Below are positions 14,906 to 21,783 of a stretch of 21,783 nt of DNA, piece after piece. The notes beneath the pieces were generated by a model. It searched no databases and had not been told where the DNA came from. It was given only the letters and a program-made list of their open reading frames with translations. The DNA is from Saprospiraceae bacterium (lineage in GTDB: Bacteria; Bacteroidota; Bacteroidia; Bacteroidales; JAIPBB01). Position numbers and translations under genes: made by a program. The stretch spans positions 1-21,783 of the forward strand of contig JAIPBB010000038.1 in the NCBI GenBank assembly GCA_021739805.1, given 5' to 3'. Position 1 is the stretch's first letter, and the number at the start of each line of letters is the position of its first letter.

Positions 14906-15211
14906 TTAATTTTTGATTTCAAGAATGAAGCCTTTACCATGTACATTTATGATTGAAATGTTTTCATCAAGTTTTAGATATTTTCTAAGTTTTGCAATAT
15001 AAACATCCATACTTCTTCCGTGGAAATAATCATTTCTTCCCCAAATTTTTGTTAAAGCTATTTCACGAACTAATAATTCATTTTTATGGATTGCTAATAA
15101 CTTTAGTAATTCATTTTCTTTTTTCGTTAAATGGATTGATTTACCATTAAATAAAATAGATTGTTCATCAAAGTTAAATTTAAGTTTTCCTATTTCATAT
15201 ATTTCACTCAT
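14906..15211 (-). CDS. Stand-alone OmpR/PhoB-type winged-helix DNA-binding protein (no receiver domain)
   Basis: The product is 101 aa and covers essentially one Trans_reg_C domain. KLKFNFDEQSILFNGKSIHLTKKENELLKLLAIHKNELLVREIALTKIW is the beta-sheet and first helices; SMDVYIAKLRKYLKLDENISIINVHGKGFILEI is the recognition helix and C-terminal wing hairpin. The sequence resembles the C-terminal half of Bacteroidota OmpR-family regulators such as RprY. The ~120-residue phosphoacceptor receiver that normally precedes this domain is missing: upstream of 15211 there is only AT-rich DNA with no homologous frame. It could be a natural one-domain regulator or a truncated relic. It is divergent to the thioesterase gene and lies upstream of the ZIP gene, so it may control either. 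Confidence 0.85.
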   Translation of the reverse strand: MSEIYEIGKLKFNFDEQSILFNGKSIHLTKKENELLKLLAIHKNELLVREIALTKIWGRNDYFHGRSMDVYIAKLRKYLKLDENISIINVHGKGFILEIKN

Positions 15212-15402
15212 TTCAAAAAATCTTAATTGTATATGACTTTATTGAGAAATTGAATTAATAGTTAAAAGTACAACAATCAGAAGGAAATATCAAGTAAATA
15301 TTGAATTCTTTATCTATAATTAGTAGATGTTATAAAATATTTTACACATTGATGTATTGTGTAAAAGAATATTTATTATCTTTAAATAAAAATTTTAGCA
15401 AA

Positions 15403-15786
15403 ATGGAATTAAAACATTATATCGGAGTATCTAATTGCAGCGAAAAAGTTGTAAGCAAAGAAGATACAGCTACTAATTATGGTTCTGGCTCCCTCGAAGT
15501 TTTTGCAACACCTGCAATGATTTCTTTAATGGAAAATACAGCAATGAATCTTGTGAAAAAATATTTGTTGGATAGATTCACAACTGTAGGAACAGAAATT
15601 TCTGTTAAACACCTTAAAGCAACAGCAATTGGAAAAATAGTGAAATGCAAGTCAGAATTAATAGAAGTTGATGGAAAGAAATTAGTTTTTAAAGTTGATG
15701 CGAAAGATGATGAAGGTCATATTGGCACAGGAACTCATACACGTTTTATTGTTGAAACAGAAAAATTTATGAGTAAAATAAAGTAA
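15403..15786 (+). CDS. Hotdog-fold thioesterase-like protein (FlK family)
   Basis: The product is 127 aa from the ATG at 15403. An in-frame TTG at 15301 would add 34 residues that do not resemble the family. The core GSLEVFATPAMISLMENTAMNLV followed by FTTVGTEISVKHLKATAIG matches the fluoroacetyl-CoA thioesterase (FlK)-like hotdog family; E (in MENT) and H (in KHLKAT) sit where FlK has Glu50 and His76. The remaining strands (KIVKCKSELIEVDGKKLVFKVDAKDDEGHIGTGTHTRFIV) complete the hotdog. Substrates of bacterial relatives are mostly unknown acyl-CoAs. It is divergent from the winged-helix gene and converges with the MORN lipoprotein, whose stop codon lies 7 bp away, so it is a single-gene unit. 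Confidence 0.83.
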   Translation: MELKHYIGVSNCSEKVVSKEDTATNYGSGSLEVFATPAMISLMENTAMNLVKKYLLDRFTTVGTEISVKHLKATAIGKIVKCKSELIEVDGKKLVFKVDAKDDEGHIGTGTHTRFIVETEKFMSKIK

Positions 15787-15793
15787 GCCTGAA

Positions 15794-16216
15794 TTATTGC
15801 TTATCGTAATCAATGGACTTGCTTAAGACTCCTGAGCTTTCCCAAAACTTCCAGATTCCAACTCTTTCGCCTTTATTAAACATACCTTCATAATATTTTT
15901 GTCCGTTTTCATGCCAGATGGTTTGTTTGCCATGTTTGATATTATCTTCATATTGAGCAACTGTCCAGATTTGACCGTTTTGATACCAGAAACTCCATTG
16001 CCCTTCCATTTTACCATCCTTAATTTCTCCTTCCGATTGCTTTTGTTGATTTGGATAGTATGTTATTTCTTTAACAAGGCTTCTGTCTTTTTTTGTGTAA
16101 TACTTTACTAATTTTGGATTACCATCAGGGAAACTATCTTCAATAACTTCTTCAAGCTGATTGTTGCAACTGAAAAACATTAGTGCTGTGATAATTAATA
16201 AAAATGAATTTCGCAT
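15794..16216 (-). CDS. MORN-repeat lipoprotein (YwqK-like)
   Basis: The product is 140 aa. MRNSFLLIITALMFFSC is a lipoprotein signal with lipobox FFSC and Cys at 17. The rest contains about five short MORN_2-type repeats of the form G-x-W-x-F-[WY]-x-x-[NS]-G: SFPDGNPKLVKYY, TYYPNQQKQSEGEIKDG, GQWSFWYQNGQIWTVAQY, GKQTIWHENGQKYYEGMF and GIWKFWESSGVLSKSIDY. Related proteins are often labelled YwqK-family antitoxins because of a B. subtilis member, but no toxin gene is adjacent, so I do not assume that role. The gene follows the OmpH-like gene by 33 bp on the same strand and may be co-transcribed with it. It probably faces the periplasm or cell surface. Confidence 0.85.
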   Translation of the reverse strand: MRNSFLLIITALMFFSCNNQLEEVIEDSFPDGNPKLVKYYTKKDRSLVKEITYYPNQQKQSEGEIKDGKMEGQWSFWYQNGQIWTVAQYEDNIKHGKQTIWHENGQKYYEGMFNKGERVGIWKFWESSGVLSKSIDYDKQ

Positions 16217-16249
16217 AATTATTTAATTATTGTTTTTTATCAGGAAGAA

Positions 16250-16936
16250 TTAGTTTTCGATTTTAGCTTTATTTTTTTTGTATTCATTATTTAGACCTAT
16301 AACTATATCTTCAGTAATATCGTAGGCTTCATCTGCATAAAGAATTCCACTAAGTTTTGCATATTCTAAAATATATGTGTAGTTGGCTTTTTCGTTATAT
16401 CTTTTAATAAAATTAAGTATAGTATCCTGTAAAACATTATTTAATTCCTCCTTTTGTGCCAATAATTCCTCTGATAATCTTTCATCAAGTTTTATTAAAT
16501 CATTTTGCCTTTGCGTTAATTTATTCTCAGTTTCTTTCTGTTGATTTAAACTTAACAATCCAGCAGTTCCTTTTTTAATATATTCGTTGTAATCTGACTG
16601 AAGTTTTTCAGCCTGATAATTATATTGGCTCTGATATTTGACTTCGATTGAGTCAAGTATTTTTTTGGAATATTTTACAAAATCATAATTGGACCATAAT
16701 GTATCTGACCTTACGAAGGCAATTGTCAATTCACCATTATTGGCAGTTTTTGAAACAGAAATATCTTTATCATCATTTGATTTTTCTGCTAAACCTATAA
16801 TATGACAAATTATTAAACCTAAAATAATTAGGATGTTAAGAATAATGCTAATCCAAACTAATTTGTTTTTTGGCTTTTGCTGACAATCTTGTTGTGAGTA
16901 GAAGTTATCATGCATTTGATTTTCAATTTCATTCAT
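16250..16936 (-). CDS. Membrane-anchored OmpH/Skp-like protein
   Basis: The product is 228 aa. A short polar N-terminus is followed by a transmembrane segment at about residues 27-49 (WISIILNILIILGLIICHIIGL), which is not followed by a cleavage motif or lipobox. The periplasmic part matches the Skp fold: a first strand IAFVRSDTLWSNYDF, a long coiled coil with many E/K/Q residues (about 90-180), and the returning strand YTYILEYAKLSGILYADEAYDITEDIV. Skp holds unfolded outer-membrane proteins on the way to the BAM complex; classical Skp is soluble with a cleaved signal, so the apparently uncleaved anchor is a variant. It lies between recQ (86 bp upstream) and the MORN lipoprotein (33 bp downstream), all on the (-) strand. 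Confidence 0.85.
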   Translation of the reverse strand: MNEIENQMHDNFYSQQDCQQKPKNKLVWISIILNILIILGLIICHIIGLAEKSNDDKDISVSKTANNGELTIAFVRSDTLWSNYDFVKYSKKILDSIEVKYQSQYNYQAEKLQSDYNEYIKKGTAGLLSLNQQKETENKLTQRQNDLIKLDERLSEELLAQKEELNNVLQDTILNFIKRYNEKANYTYILEYAKLSGILYADEAYDITEDIVIGLNNEYKKNKAKIEN

Positions 16937-16956
16937 AATTTTCTGTGTTAAAATCT

Positions 16957-16985
16957 AAAAGACCTTAAAGAAAAACTGAAAGGTC
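16957..16985 (-). terminator. Possible weak terminator after recQ
   Basis: GACCTT and AAGGTC (16961-16966 and 16980-16985) form a 6-bp stem with a 13-nt loop. On the (-) strand it is followed by TTTT, 38 bp after the recQ stop. It could separate recQ from the OmpH-like gene; the U-tract is short. Confidence 0.4.
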
Positions 16986-17022
16986 ATAAAAACTTATAAA
17001 AAAAGCATCACAAATATATAAT

Positions 17023-19233
17023 TTAATTGCCGAATTCGGAAAGAAATTTAATTCTCATTAATCTTATTTCTTCTTCATTGTATTCGTCTTCGCCAAGTTC
17101 TTCTAATGCAGCTTCAATAGAATCGGTTTCTGCATCTTCTTTAAAATATTCAATAATATCTTCCTGGTGGTATTGGTCAACGACTTCATTAATATAATAA
17201 TCAATATTTATTTTTGTACCTGAGCTAACAATATGTTCAATTTCTGTAAGAATTTCGTCAATGGTTAAGTTTTTTGCACGAGCAATATCCTTCAACGACA
17301 TCTTGCGGTCAATACTCATTATGATATGGACTTTTAAACCGGATTTATTGACAACTGATTTTACAACCAAATCCATAGGTCTAAAAACATCGTTTTCTTC
17401 AACATAGTTTTTAATAAGCTCAATAAATGGTTTACCATATTTTTGAGCCTTTCCGCCACCAACACCTGTTATTTGATTAAGTTCGTCCATGGTGATTGGA
17501 TACTGAATAGCCATATCTTCAAGTGAAGGATCCTGAAATATAACAAAAGGAGGCAGGTTTTCTTTTTTCGATATATCCTTTCTTAAATCCTTGAGCATGG
17601 CGAAAAGAATGGTGTCAGTAGTGCTGGTTTTATGACCGGTTCCAGCTGTCATGAAATCATCATCATCGTCATTTGGATTTTCATAATCATGATCTTTGGT
17701 AAGCATTATCGAATATGGTTTTTTCAAATACTCATATCCTTCAGGGCTTACTTTAAGTAAACCATAGTTCTCAATGTCTTTGGTTAATAAAAGATGAATT
17801 AAGGTTTGGCGAACAACTGCATTCCAGAATTTCTCATCTTTATCTGCCCCTTTTGCAAAAGTTTTAAGCTTGTCATGCTTAAAAGATTTAATTGTTGAAT
17901 TGTTTTTTCCTGCAATGATATTGCAGATGTGTTTTGCTTTAAAAAGTTGTTTTACCTCAATAACACATTCTATCACTAATTTTATGAAATCTTTTCCTTC
18001 AAACTTAGTTTTTGGATGATTACAATTATCACAAGTATGGCAATTCTCAGGCTCATAAACTTCCCCAAAATAATGAAGCAATTGTTTTCTACGGCAAACA
18101 GATGATTCAGCGTAGGATACTGTTTCTAAAAGAAGTTGTTTTGCTATTTCCTGCTCAGCAACAGGCTTTCCTTTCATAAACTTCTCCAGTTTCTGAATGT
18201 CGTCATAGCTATAAAATGCAAGGCAAATTCCTTCACCATCATCTCTTCCCGACCTTCCTGTTTCCTGGTAATATCCTTCAAGGCTTTTGGGTATGTCGTG
18301 ATGAATTACAAATCTAACATCAGGTTTGTCGATGCCCATGCCAAATGCAATTGTGGCAACAATCACATCAACATCTTCCATTAAAAATCTATCCTGATTA
18401 TCTCGCCTTGTTTGTGAGTCCAAACCGGCATGATAGGGAAGTGCCTTAATACCATTTACTTGAAGTGTTTCAGCAATTTCTTCGACTTTTTTTCTGCTAA
18501 GACAATAAACAATACCTGATTTTCCGGCTTGTGTTTTTATATATTTAATAATGTCTTTAATAACATTTGCTGTTTTCGGTCGTACCTCGTAATAAAGATT
18601 TGGTCTGTTGAAAGATGATTGAAATACATTTGCGTCCAACATATTCAGGTTTTTTTGAATATCTTGTTGGACTTTTGGTGTTGCGGTCGCAGTGAGTGCT
18701 ATAATTGGAACTTTATCACCAACGGCTTCAATTATTGCTCTTAATCTTCTGTATTCAGGTCGAAAATCATGACCCCATTCAGAAATACAGTGAGCTTCAT
18801 CAATTGCAAAAAAGGAAATATTTAAGGATTTAAGAAACTCAACATTTTCGTCTTTAGTCAAGGATTCCGGAGCCACATAAAGCAATTTGGTTTTTCCTCT
18901 TAATAAGTCCTGCTTTACCTCCAATAATTCCTGTTTTGTTAAAGATGAGTTCATTACATGGGCAATCCCCTTTTCTGCACCAAAATTCCTGATTGCGTCA
19001 ACCTGATTTTTCATTAATGCAATTAATGGGGAAACGATTATTGCCGTTCCCTCTGTAATAATTGCAGGTAGTTGATAACACATAGATTTACCACCACCTG
19101 TGGGCATGATAACAAATGTGTCATGTCCGTCCAATACGCTTTGTATTATTGCTTCTTGTTCTCCTTTAAAACTATCGAATCCGAAAATTTGTTTCAATAA
19201 TTCATGAAGTGAGTAATTCCCTTTGTAAGTCAT
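17023..19233 (-). CDS. recQ: ATP-dependent DNA helicase RecQ
   Basis: The product is 736 aa, a full RecQ with all domains. FKGEQ (22-26) is the Q-motif region, MPTGGGKSMCYQ is Walker A (K49), DEAH is at 145-148 followed by the aromatic loop CISEWGHDFRPEY, and QETGRSGRDDGEG carries the arginine fingers of motif VI. A zinc-binding RQC module follows with cysteines in CRRKQLLHYFG and CHTCDNC. Next comes a winged helix region (IIAGKNNSTIKSFKHDKLKTF) and an HRDC domain around 535-610 (PPFVIFQDPSLEDMAIQYP, ITGVGGGKAQKYG). After that there is a C-terminal helical tail of about 100 residues with an acidic end. It unwinds DNA 3' to 5' during recombination and repair of stalled forks. The length is typical of Bacteroidota RecQ. 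Confidence 0.97.
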   Translation of the reverse strand: MTYKGNYSLHELLKQIFGFDSFKGEQEAIIQSVLDGHDTFVIMPTGGGKSMCYQLPAIITEGTAIIVSPLIALMKNQVDAIRNFGAEKGIAHVMNSSLTKQELLEVKQDLLRGKTKLLYVAPESLTKDENVEFLKSLNISFFAIDEAHCISEWGHDFRPEYRRLRAIIEAVGDKVPIIALTATATPKVQQDIQKNLNMLDANVFQSSFNRPNLYYEVRPKTANVIKDIIKYIKTQAGKSGIVYCLSRKKVEEIAETLQVNGIKALPYHAGLDSQTRRDNQDRFLMEDVDVIVATIAFGMGIDKPDVRFVIHHDIPKSLEGYYQETGRSGRDDGEGICLAFYSYDDIQKLEKFMKGKPVAEQEIAKQLLLETVSYAESSVCRRKQLLHYFGEVYEPENCHTCDNCNHPKTKFEGKDFIKLVIECVIEVKQLFKAKHICNIIAGKNNSTIKSFKHDKLKTFAKGADKDEKFWNAVVRQTLIHLLLTKDIENYGLLKVSPEGYEYLKKPYSIMLTKDHDYENPNDDDDDFMTAGTGHKTSTTDTILFAMLKDLRKDISKKENLPPFVIFQDPSLEDMAIQYPITMDELNQITGVGGGKAQKYGKPFIELIKNYVEENDVFRPMDLVVKSVVNKSGLKVHIIMSIDRKMSLKDIARAKNLTIDEILTEIEHIVSSGTKINIDYYINEVVDQYHQEDIIEYFKEDAETDSIEAALEELGEDEYNEEEIRLMRIKFLSEFGN

Positions 19234-19267
19234 TTTTTCCCTTGCACCAATATTCTAAATGCTAAAA

Positions 19268-19309
19268 CTCATTGCTAAATAATGAGTATTTTCTTCTATT
19301 TCAAATGTA
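19268..19309 (-). promoter_or_regulatory. recQ promoter region: -7 element and leader inverted repeat
   Basis: On the (-) strand TACATTTG (19309-19302) matches the -7 TAnnTTTG element, about 69 bp before the recQ ATG; no clear -33 is found at the right distance. Between the two lies ACTCATT-N6-AATGAGT (19268-19287), a perfect 7-bp inverted repeat that would fold in the leader or act as an operator. Confidence 0.4.
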
Positions 19310-19576
19310 GTAATATTTTTTTTAATAAACTACATTTTTTTTTAAAAAACATGCAAAAGTATTTCTTTCTAGTTAATTATGGAGTAAACTGATGTTTTTT
19401 TTTACTTTGAAAGTATGAAATAATATTTATATTTAAATATATGCTGGCAATATGCTGAATAACAAGGCGATACAATGTGGTGCTAATTTGTGATAATTTT
19501 GAATTAATTTTATGTAATTACCCAACAATATGATAATTACAAGAAATTAGTTACTTATTAACAATCACAATTTTTA

Positions 19577-19603
19577 TTGAAGCATTAATTTTGCATACAT
19601 TTG
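19577..19603 (+). promoter_or_regulatory. Predicted promoter of the membrane glycosyltransferase gene
   Basis: TACATTTG at 19596-19603 matches TAnnTTTG. TTG at 19577-19579 with a 16-nt spacer is the likely -33. The arrangement is the same as ahead of mazG (10076-10102). The start codon is 45 bp downstream. Confidence 0.45.
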
Positions 19604-19648
19604 TGATGTTATTTGTAATTTGTTTCATATAAATTCAATTTTCAGATT

Positions 19649-21783
19649 ATGAATTTTTCTTCTTTTAAACCACAGAATAAATATAAAGTGGCTTTTTGGT
19701 TTTTAAGCTTGATTATTTTTATAATTATGGTTTCGATAAGTTCCGATTATGGAATTTCTAACGATGAGCCATTACATCATCTCCATGGAAAATTAATTTA
19801 CAATTATTATTTTAATGGTGATTCAACAGCCTCTCTTTGTCCTATAGATAGTTCCGGTAAAATTGTTCAAACATTTGCACCCAAAGTGGACGAAAACATC
19901 AAAGGAATGAATTTTTTTGGTGGATTTTTCGACTTTGTAGTTGCAATTGGGAATAACTTGTTTCCTAACAAAGGTGAATATGAATTACGACATTTAATAA
20001 ATGCCTTATTTGGATTCTTATGCATTTTGTTTATTGGATTATTAGCTAAAGAATTTGCTGATTGGAAGGCAGCAATCTTAACCTTATTATTTGCAATATT
20101 AACACCAAGATTATTCGGTCATTCATTTAATAATCCAAAAGACATCCCTTTTGCTGCTTTTTATATTATCGCTATTTATCAAATAGTCCTACTTCTGAAG
20201 GAGCTACCTAAATTTAAAATTAAAAGAATCATATTTTTAATTTTAGCAATTTCAATTTCAATAGCAATAAGAGTTTCAGGATTATTATTGATTTTTTATC
20301 TCTTTATTTTTGTTTTTATTTATTGGTTAATACCTGTTATAAAAGAGAGGTCTTTAAGTACACATATTAATAAAGGTGTGAGATTAGGTATTTTCACAAT
20401 GGGCATTGGAATTATTGCATATCTTATGACTGCCATTTTTTGGCCATATATGCAAACTGATATTTTTGCTCCAATAATAGTTTTATCAAAGGTGTCAAAT
20501 TTTGAAGTTTTTAATTCGCATGAATTATTTAATGGTAAATGGATAAACGCCTGGGAAATACCCTGGTATTATATTCCAAAATGGATTATTATAACAGTTC
20601 CATTATTTATTTTAACAGGATTATTCTTAATAATTTTACCGTATTTTCAAAAACGAATAAATATAAAAGGCATAGATTTAATTCCTTTCTCCTTTTTGTT
20701 TTTTACAATAATTTTCCTAATTTTATTTGTAATTTTTAAAAACTCTAATGTTTATAATGGAGTAAGACATTTGTTGTTTGTTTTTCCTCCATTAATAGTA
20801 TGTTCGGCACTGGCATGGGATTATTTACTAAAAATCCTTAAACCTTCAATTTTTTACTTTACAACAATTGCGTTTTTAGCACTTTTTTTAATTCAGCCAT
20901 TTGTATGGATGATTGCCAATCACCCTTACCAATCAATGTATTTTAGCCCGGCAATTGGTGGAAATGAGGGTGCTTTTAAAAAATATGAAACTGACTATTG
21001 GGGTTTGTCAACAAAAGAAGCAATCAAATGGATTAATGATAGTTGTGAAATCCCCGATGGCAAACAAAGCATTGCAATTAAAATGTTCTATGGTGAAGGA
21101 ATTAAAGTGTCATACTACACCGAAAATCTTCCTAAGCTTGATTTTATTCCTGGAAATGGAGTTGATAACTGGGATTATGAAATTGTTTATACGGCAGCAG
21201 CCAAATTCAATAATGACCTTATTTTCAATTGGCCACCCGAAGGAACAGTGCATGAAATTAAAGCAGGAGGAAGCCCACTTTGTGCAATAGTTAAAAATAA
21301 TTATCAAAATAAAAAGCTTGCTTTGGAAGAAGAAGTTAAACGAAATCCAACATCAATTAATTTGATTCAATTAAGTTTGCAGCAATATTCCGAAGGAAAT
21401 TATACCGGCTGTATTATTTCATGTAAAAAAGTTTTAGAATTGGAACCACAAAATGTGACCGCATTAAATAATATCTGTTCAGCATATAATGCCATGAAAA
21501 TGTATGATTTAGCTGAGATTTTTTGCCAAAAAGCAATTGAAATTTCGCCCGACTTTGAGCTGGCAAAAAACAACTTAAAAGTTGCGACCGATGGAATAAA
21601 ATCGATGAAGCTTGAAACCCTTACTGTTAATGAATACTTAAATTTAAGTCTTAATTATTATATGGAAGGAGATTATAAATCCTGTGTTAAAATGGCCAAA
21701 AAGCCTGCCGAACTAGACCCTTCAAATGCTTTGGCGTATAATAACATTTGTTCAGCCTATAATGTTCTTGGCAAATATGAACT
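19649..21783 (+). CDS. GT-C-type membrane glycosyltransferase (PMT/ArnT-like) with C-terminal TPRs; 3' end outside the window
   Basis: The frame from ATG 19649 stays open to the end of the window (711 codons plus 2 bases), so the C-terminus is missing. Near the N-terminus, after a first transmembrane segment (about 14-31), SNDEPLHHLHGK contains the acidic pair D39/E40 in the first periplasmic loop, the catalytic/metal position in dolichyl-phosphate-mannose-type GT-C enzymes. About ten further hydrophobic helices extend to residue ~430, and FNNPKDIPFAAFY near 160-172 is a motif I associate with Bacteroidota members. A soluble region follows, and from about residue 566 TPR-like blocks appear: LSLQQYSEGNYTGCIISCKKVLELEP and ALNNICSAYNAMKMYDLAEIFCQKAIEISP, repeated as LSLNYYMEGDYKSCVKMAKKPAELDP and AYNNICSAYNVLGKYE. 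It probably transfers a sugar from a lipid carrier to a protein or lipid in the periplasm; donor and acceptor are unknown. Confidence 0.85.
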   Translation, partial: MNFSSFKPQNKYKVAFWFLSLIIFIIMVSISSDYGISNDEPLHHLHGKLIYNYYFNGDSTASLCPIDSSGKIVQTFAPKVDENIKGMNFFGGFFDFVVAIGNNLFPNKGEYELRHLINALFGFLCILFIGLLAKEFADWKAAILTLLFAILTPRLFGHSFNNPKDIPFAAFYIIAIYQIVLLLKELPKFKIKRIIFLILAISISIAIRVSGLLLIFYLFIFVFIYWLIPVIKERSLSTHINKGVRLGIFTMGIGIIAYLMTAIFWPYMQTDIFAPIIVLSKVSNFEVFNSHELFNGKWINAWEIPWYYIPKWIIITVPLFILTGLFLIILPYFQKRINIKGIDLIPFSFLFFTIIFLILFVIFKNSNVYNGVRHLLFVFPPLIVCSALAWDYLLKILKPSIFYFTTIAFLALFLIQPFVWMIANHPYQSMYFSPAIGGNEGAFKKYETDYWGLSTKEAIKWINDSCEIPDGKQSIAIKMFYGEGIKVSYYTENLPKLDFIPGNGVDNWDYEIVYTAAAKFNNDLIFNWPPEGTVHEIKAGGSPLCAIVKNNYQNKKLALEEEVKRNPTSINLIQLSLQQYSEGNYTGCIISCKKVLELEPQNVTALNNICSAYNAMKMYDLAEIFCQKAIEISPDFELAKNNLKVATDGIKSMKLETLTVNEYLNLSLNYYMEGDYKSCVKMAKKPAELDPSNALAYNNICSAYNVLGKYE

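Larger units (their letters stand above)
19234..19648. other. 415-bp intergenic region between divergent recQ and glycosyltransferase genes
   Basis: No protein or RNA gene is visible; the DNA is very AT-rich with homopolymer T and A runs near 19316-19350 and 19394-19403. Besides the elements listed separately, an inverted repeat TGTAATTA (19513-19520) / TAATTACA (19534-19541) lies about 36 bp before the glycosyltransferase -33 candidate and could be a regulator site. I see nothing else in it. Confidence 0.6.

Noticed and set aside
15301..15402. TTG-initiated N-terminal extension of the thioesterase
   Set aside because: The 34 extra residues are unlike the family; the ATG at 15403 begins exactly at the hotdog domain.
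15794..16216. YwqK-type antitoxin of a toxin-antitoxin system
   Set aside because: The label comes from MORN-repeat similarity only; no toxin gene adjoins it and the protein is an exported lipoprotein.
20913..21290. 125-aa (+) ORF inside the glycosyltransferase
   Set aside because: It is out of frame with the long open frame from 19649 that encodes recognisable membrane and TPR segments.
1..21783. CRISPR array, tRNA genes, insertion sequences, phage or integrase genes
   Set aside because: I looked for regularly spaced repeats, tRNA T-loops with CCA ends, transposase motifs and flanking inverted repeats on both strands and found none.

Overview
The window comes from an AT-rich member of the Bacteroidota (Bacteroidetes), perhaps a Bacteroidales-type environmental lineage; the rank below phylum is a guess. 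The signs are: Bacteroidota-style promoters (TTTG, a spacer of about 20 nt, then TAnnTTTG), almost no Shine-Dalgarno sequences ahead of start codons, a Nif3 plus zinc-ribbon gene pair, short lipoprotein signals, a FadL-like barrel protein, an OmpH/Skp-like protein, and an archaeal/eukaryote-type prolyl-tRNA synthetase. Most of the gene content is ordinary chromosomal housekeeping and cell-envelope material. I see no integrase, transposase, phage gene or CRISPR array.

Layout. Positions 1-5156 (+) hold the tail of an unknown gene, a nucleoid-associated protein, nif3, a coiled-coil zinc-ribbon protein and a secreted TPR protein. Positions 5207-8398 (-) hold a FadL-like outer-membrane protein and a low-complexity Tyr/Gly- and Ser/Thr-rich lipoprotein, which has a strong Shine-Dalgarno sequence that is unusual here. 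Positions 8521-11815 (+) hold proS, mazG and a protein made of two copies of a ~149-residue OB/S1-like unit. Positions 11816-12526 contain no protein gene but do contain a complete transcription unit for a large structured RNA. Positions 12527-15211 (-) hold a small lipoprotein, an envelope protein with a probable barrel, a ZIP metal transporter and a receiver-less OmpR-type DNA-binding protein. A thioesterase-like hotdog gene (15403-15786, +) converges on a (-) cluster of recQ, a membrane-anchored OmpH/Skp-like protein and a MORN-repeat lipoprotein (15794-19233). The window ends inside a large (+) membrane glycosyltransferase with C-terminal TPRs, starting at 19649.

The most interesting region is about 11943-12482. 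A near-consensus Bacteroidota promoter is followed by ~540 nt at about 42% G+C (hand count), clearly richer than the surrounding DNA. At least six hairpins are capped by GNRA loops (four of them GCAA). A possible helix pairs the 5' end with the 3' region, and a 10-bp terminator hairpin with a T-rich tail ends the unit. The next gene is convergent, so this is not a leader or riboswitch. I could not match it to RNase P RNA, tmRNA, SRP RNA, 6S RNA or a self-splicing intron. It lies directly downstream of the OB/S1-like repeat protein and of a perfect 22-bp palindrome, so an RNA-protein partnership is possible but unproven.
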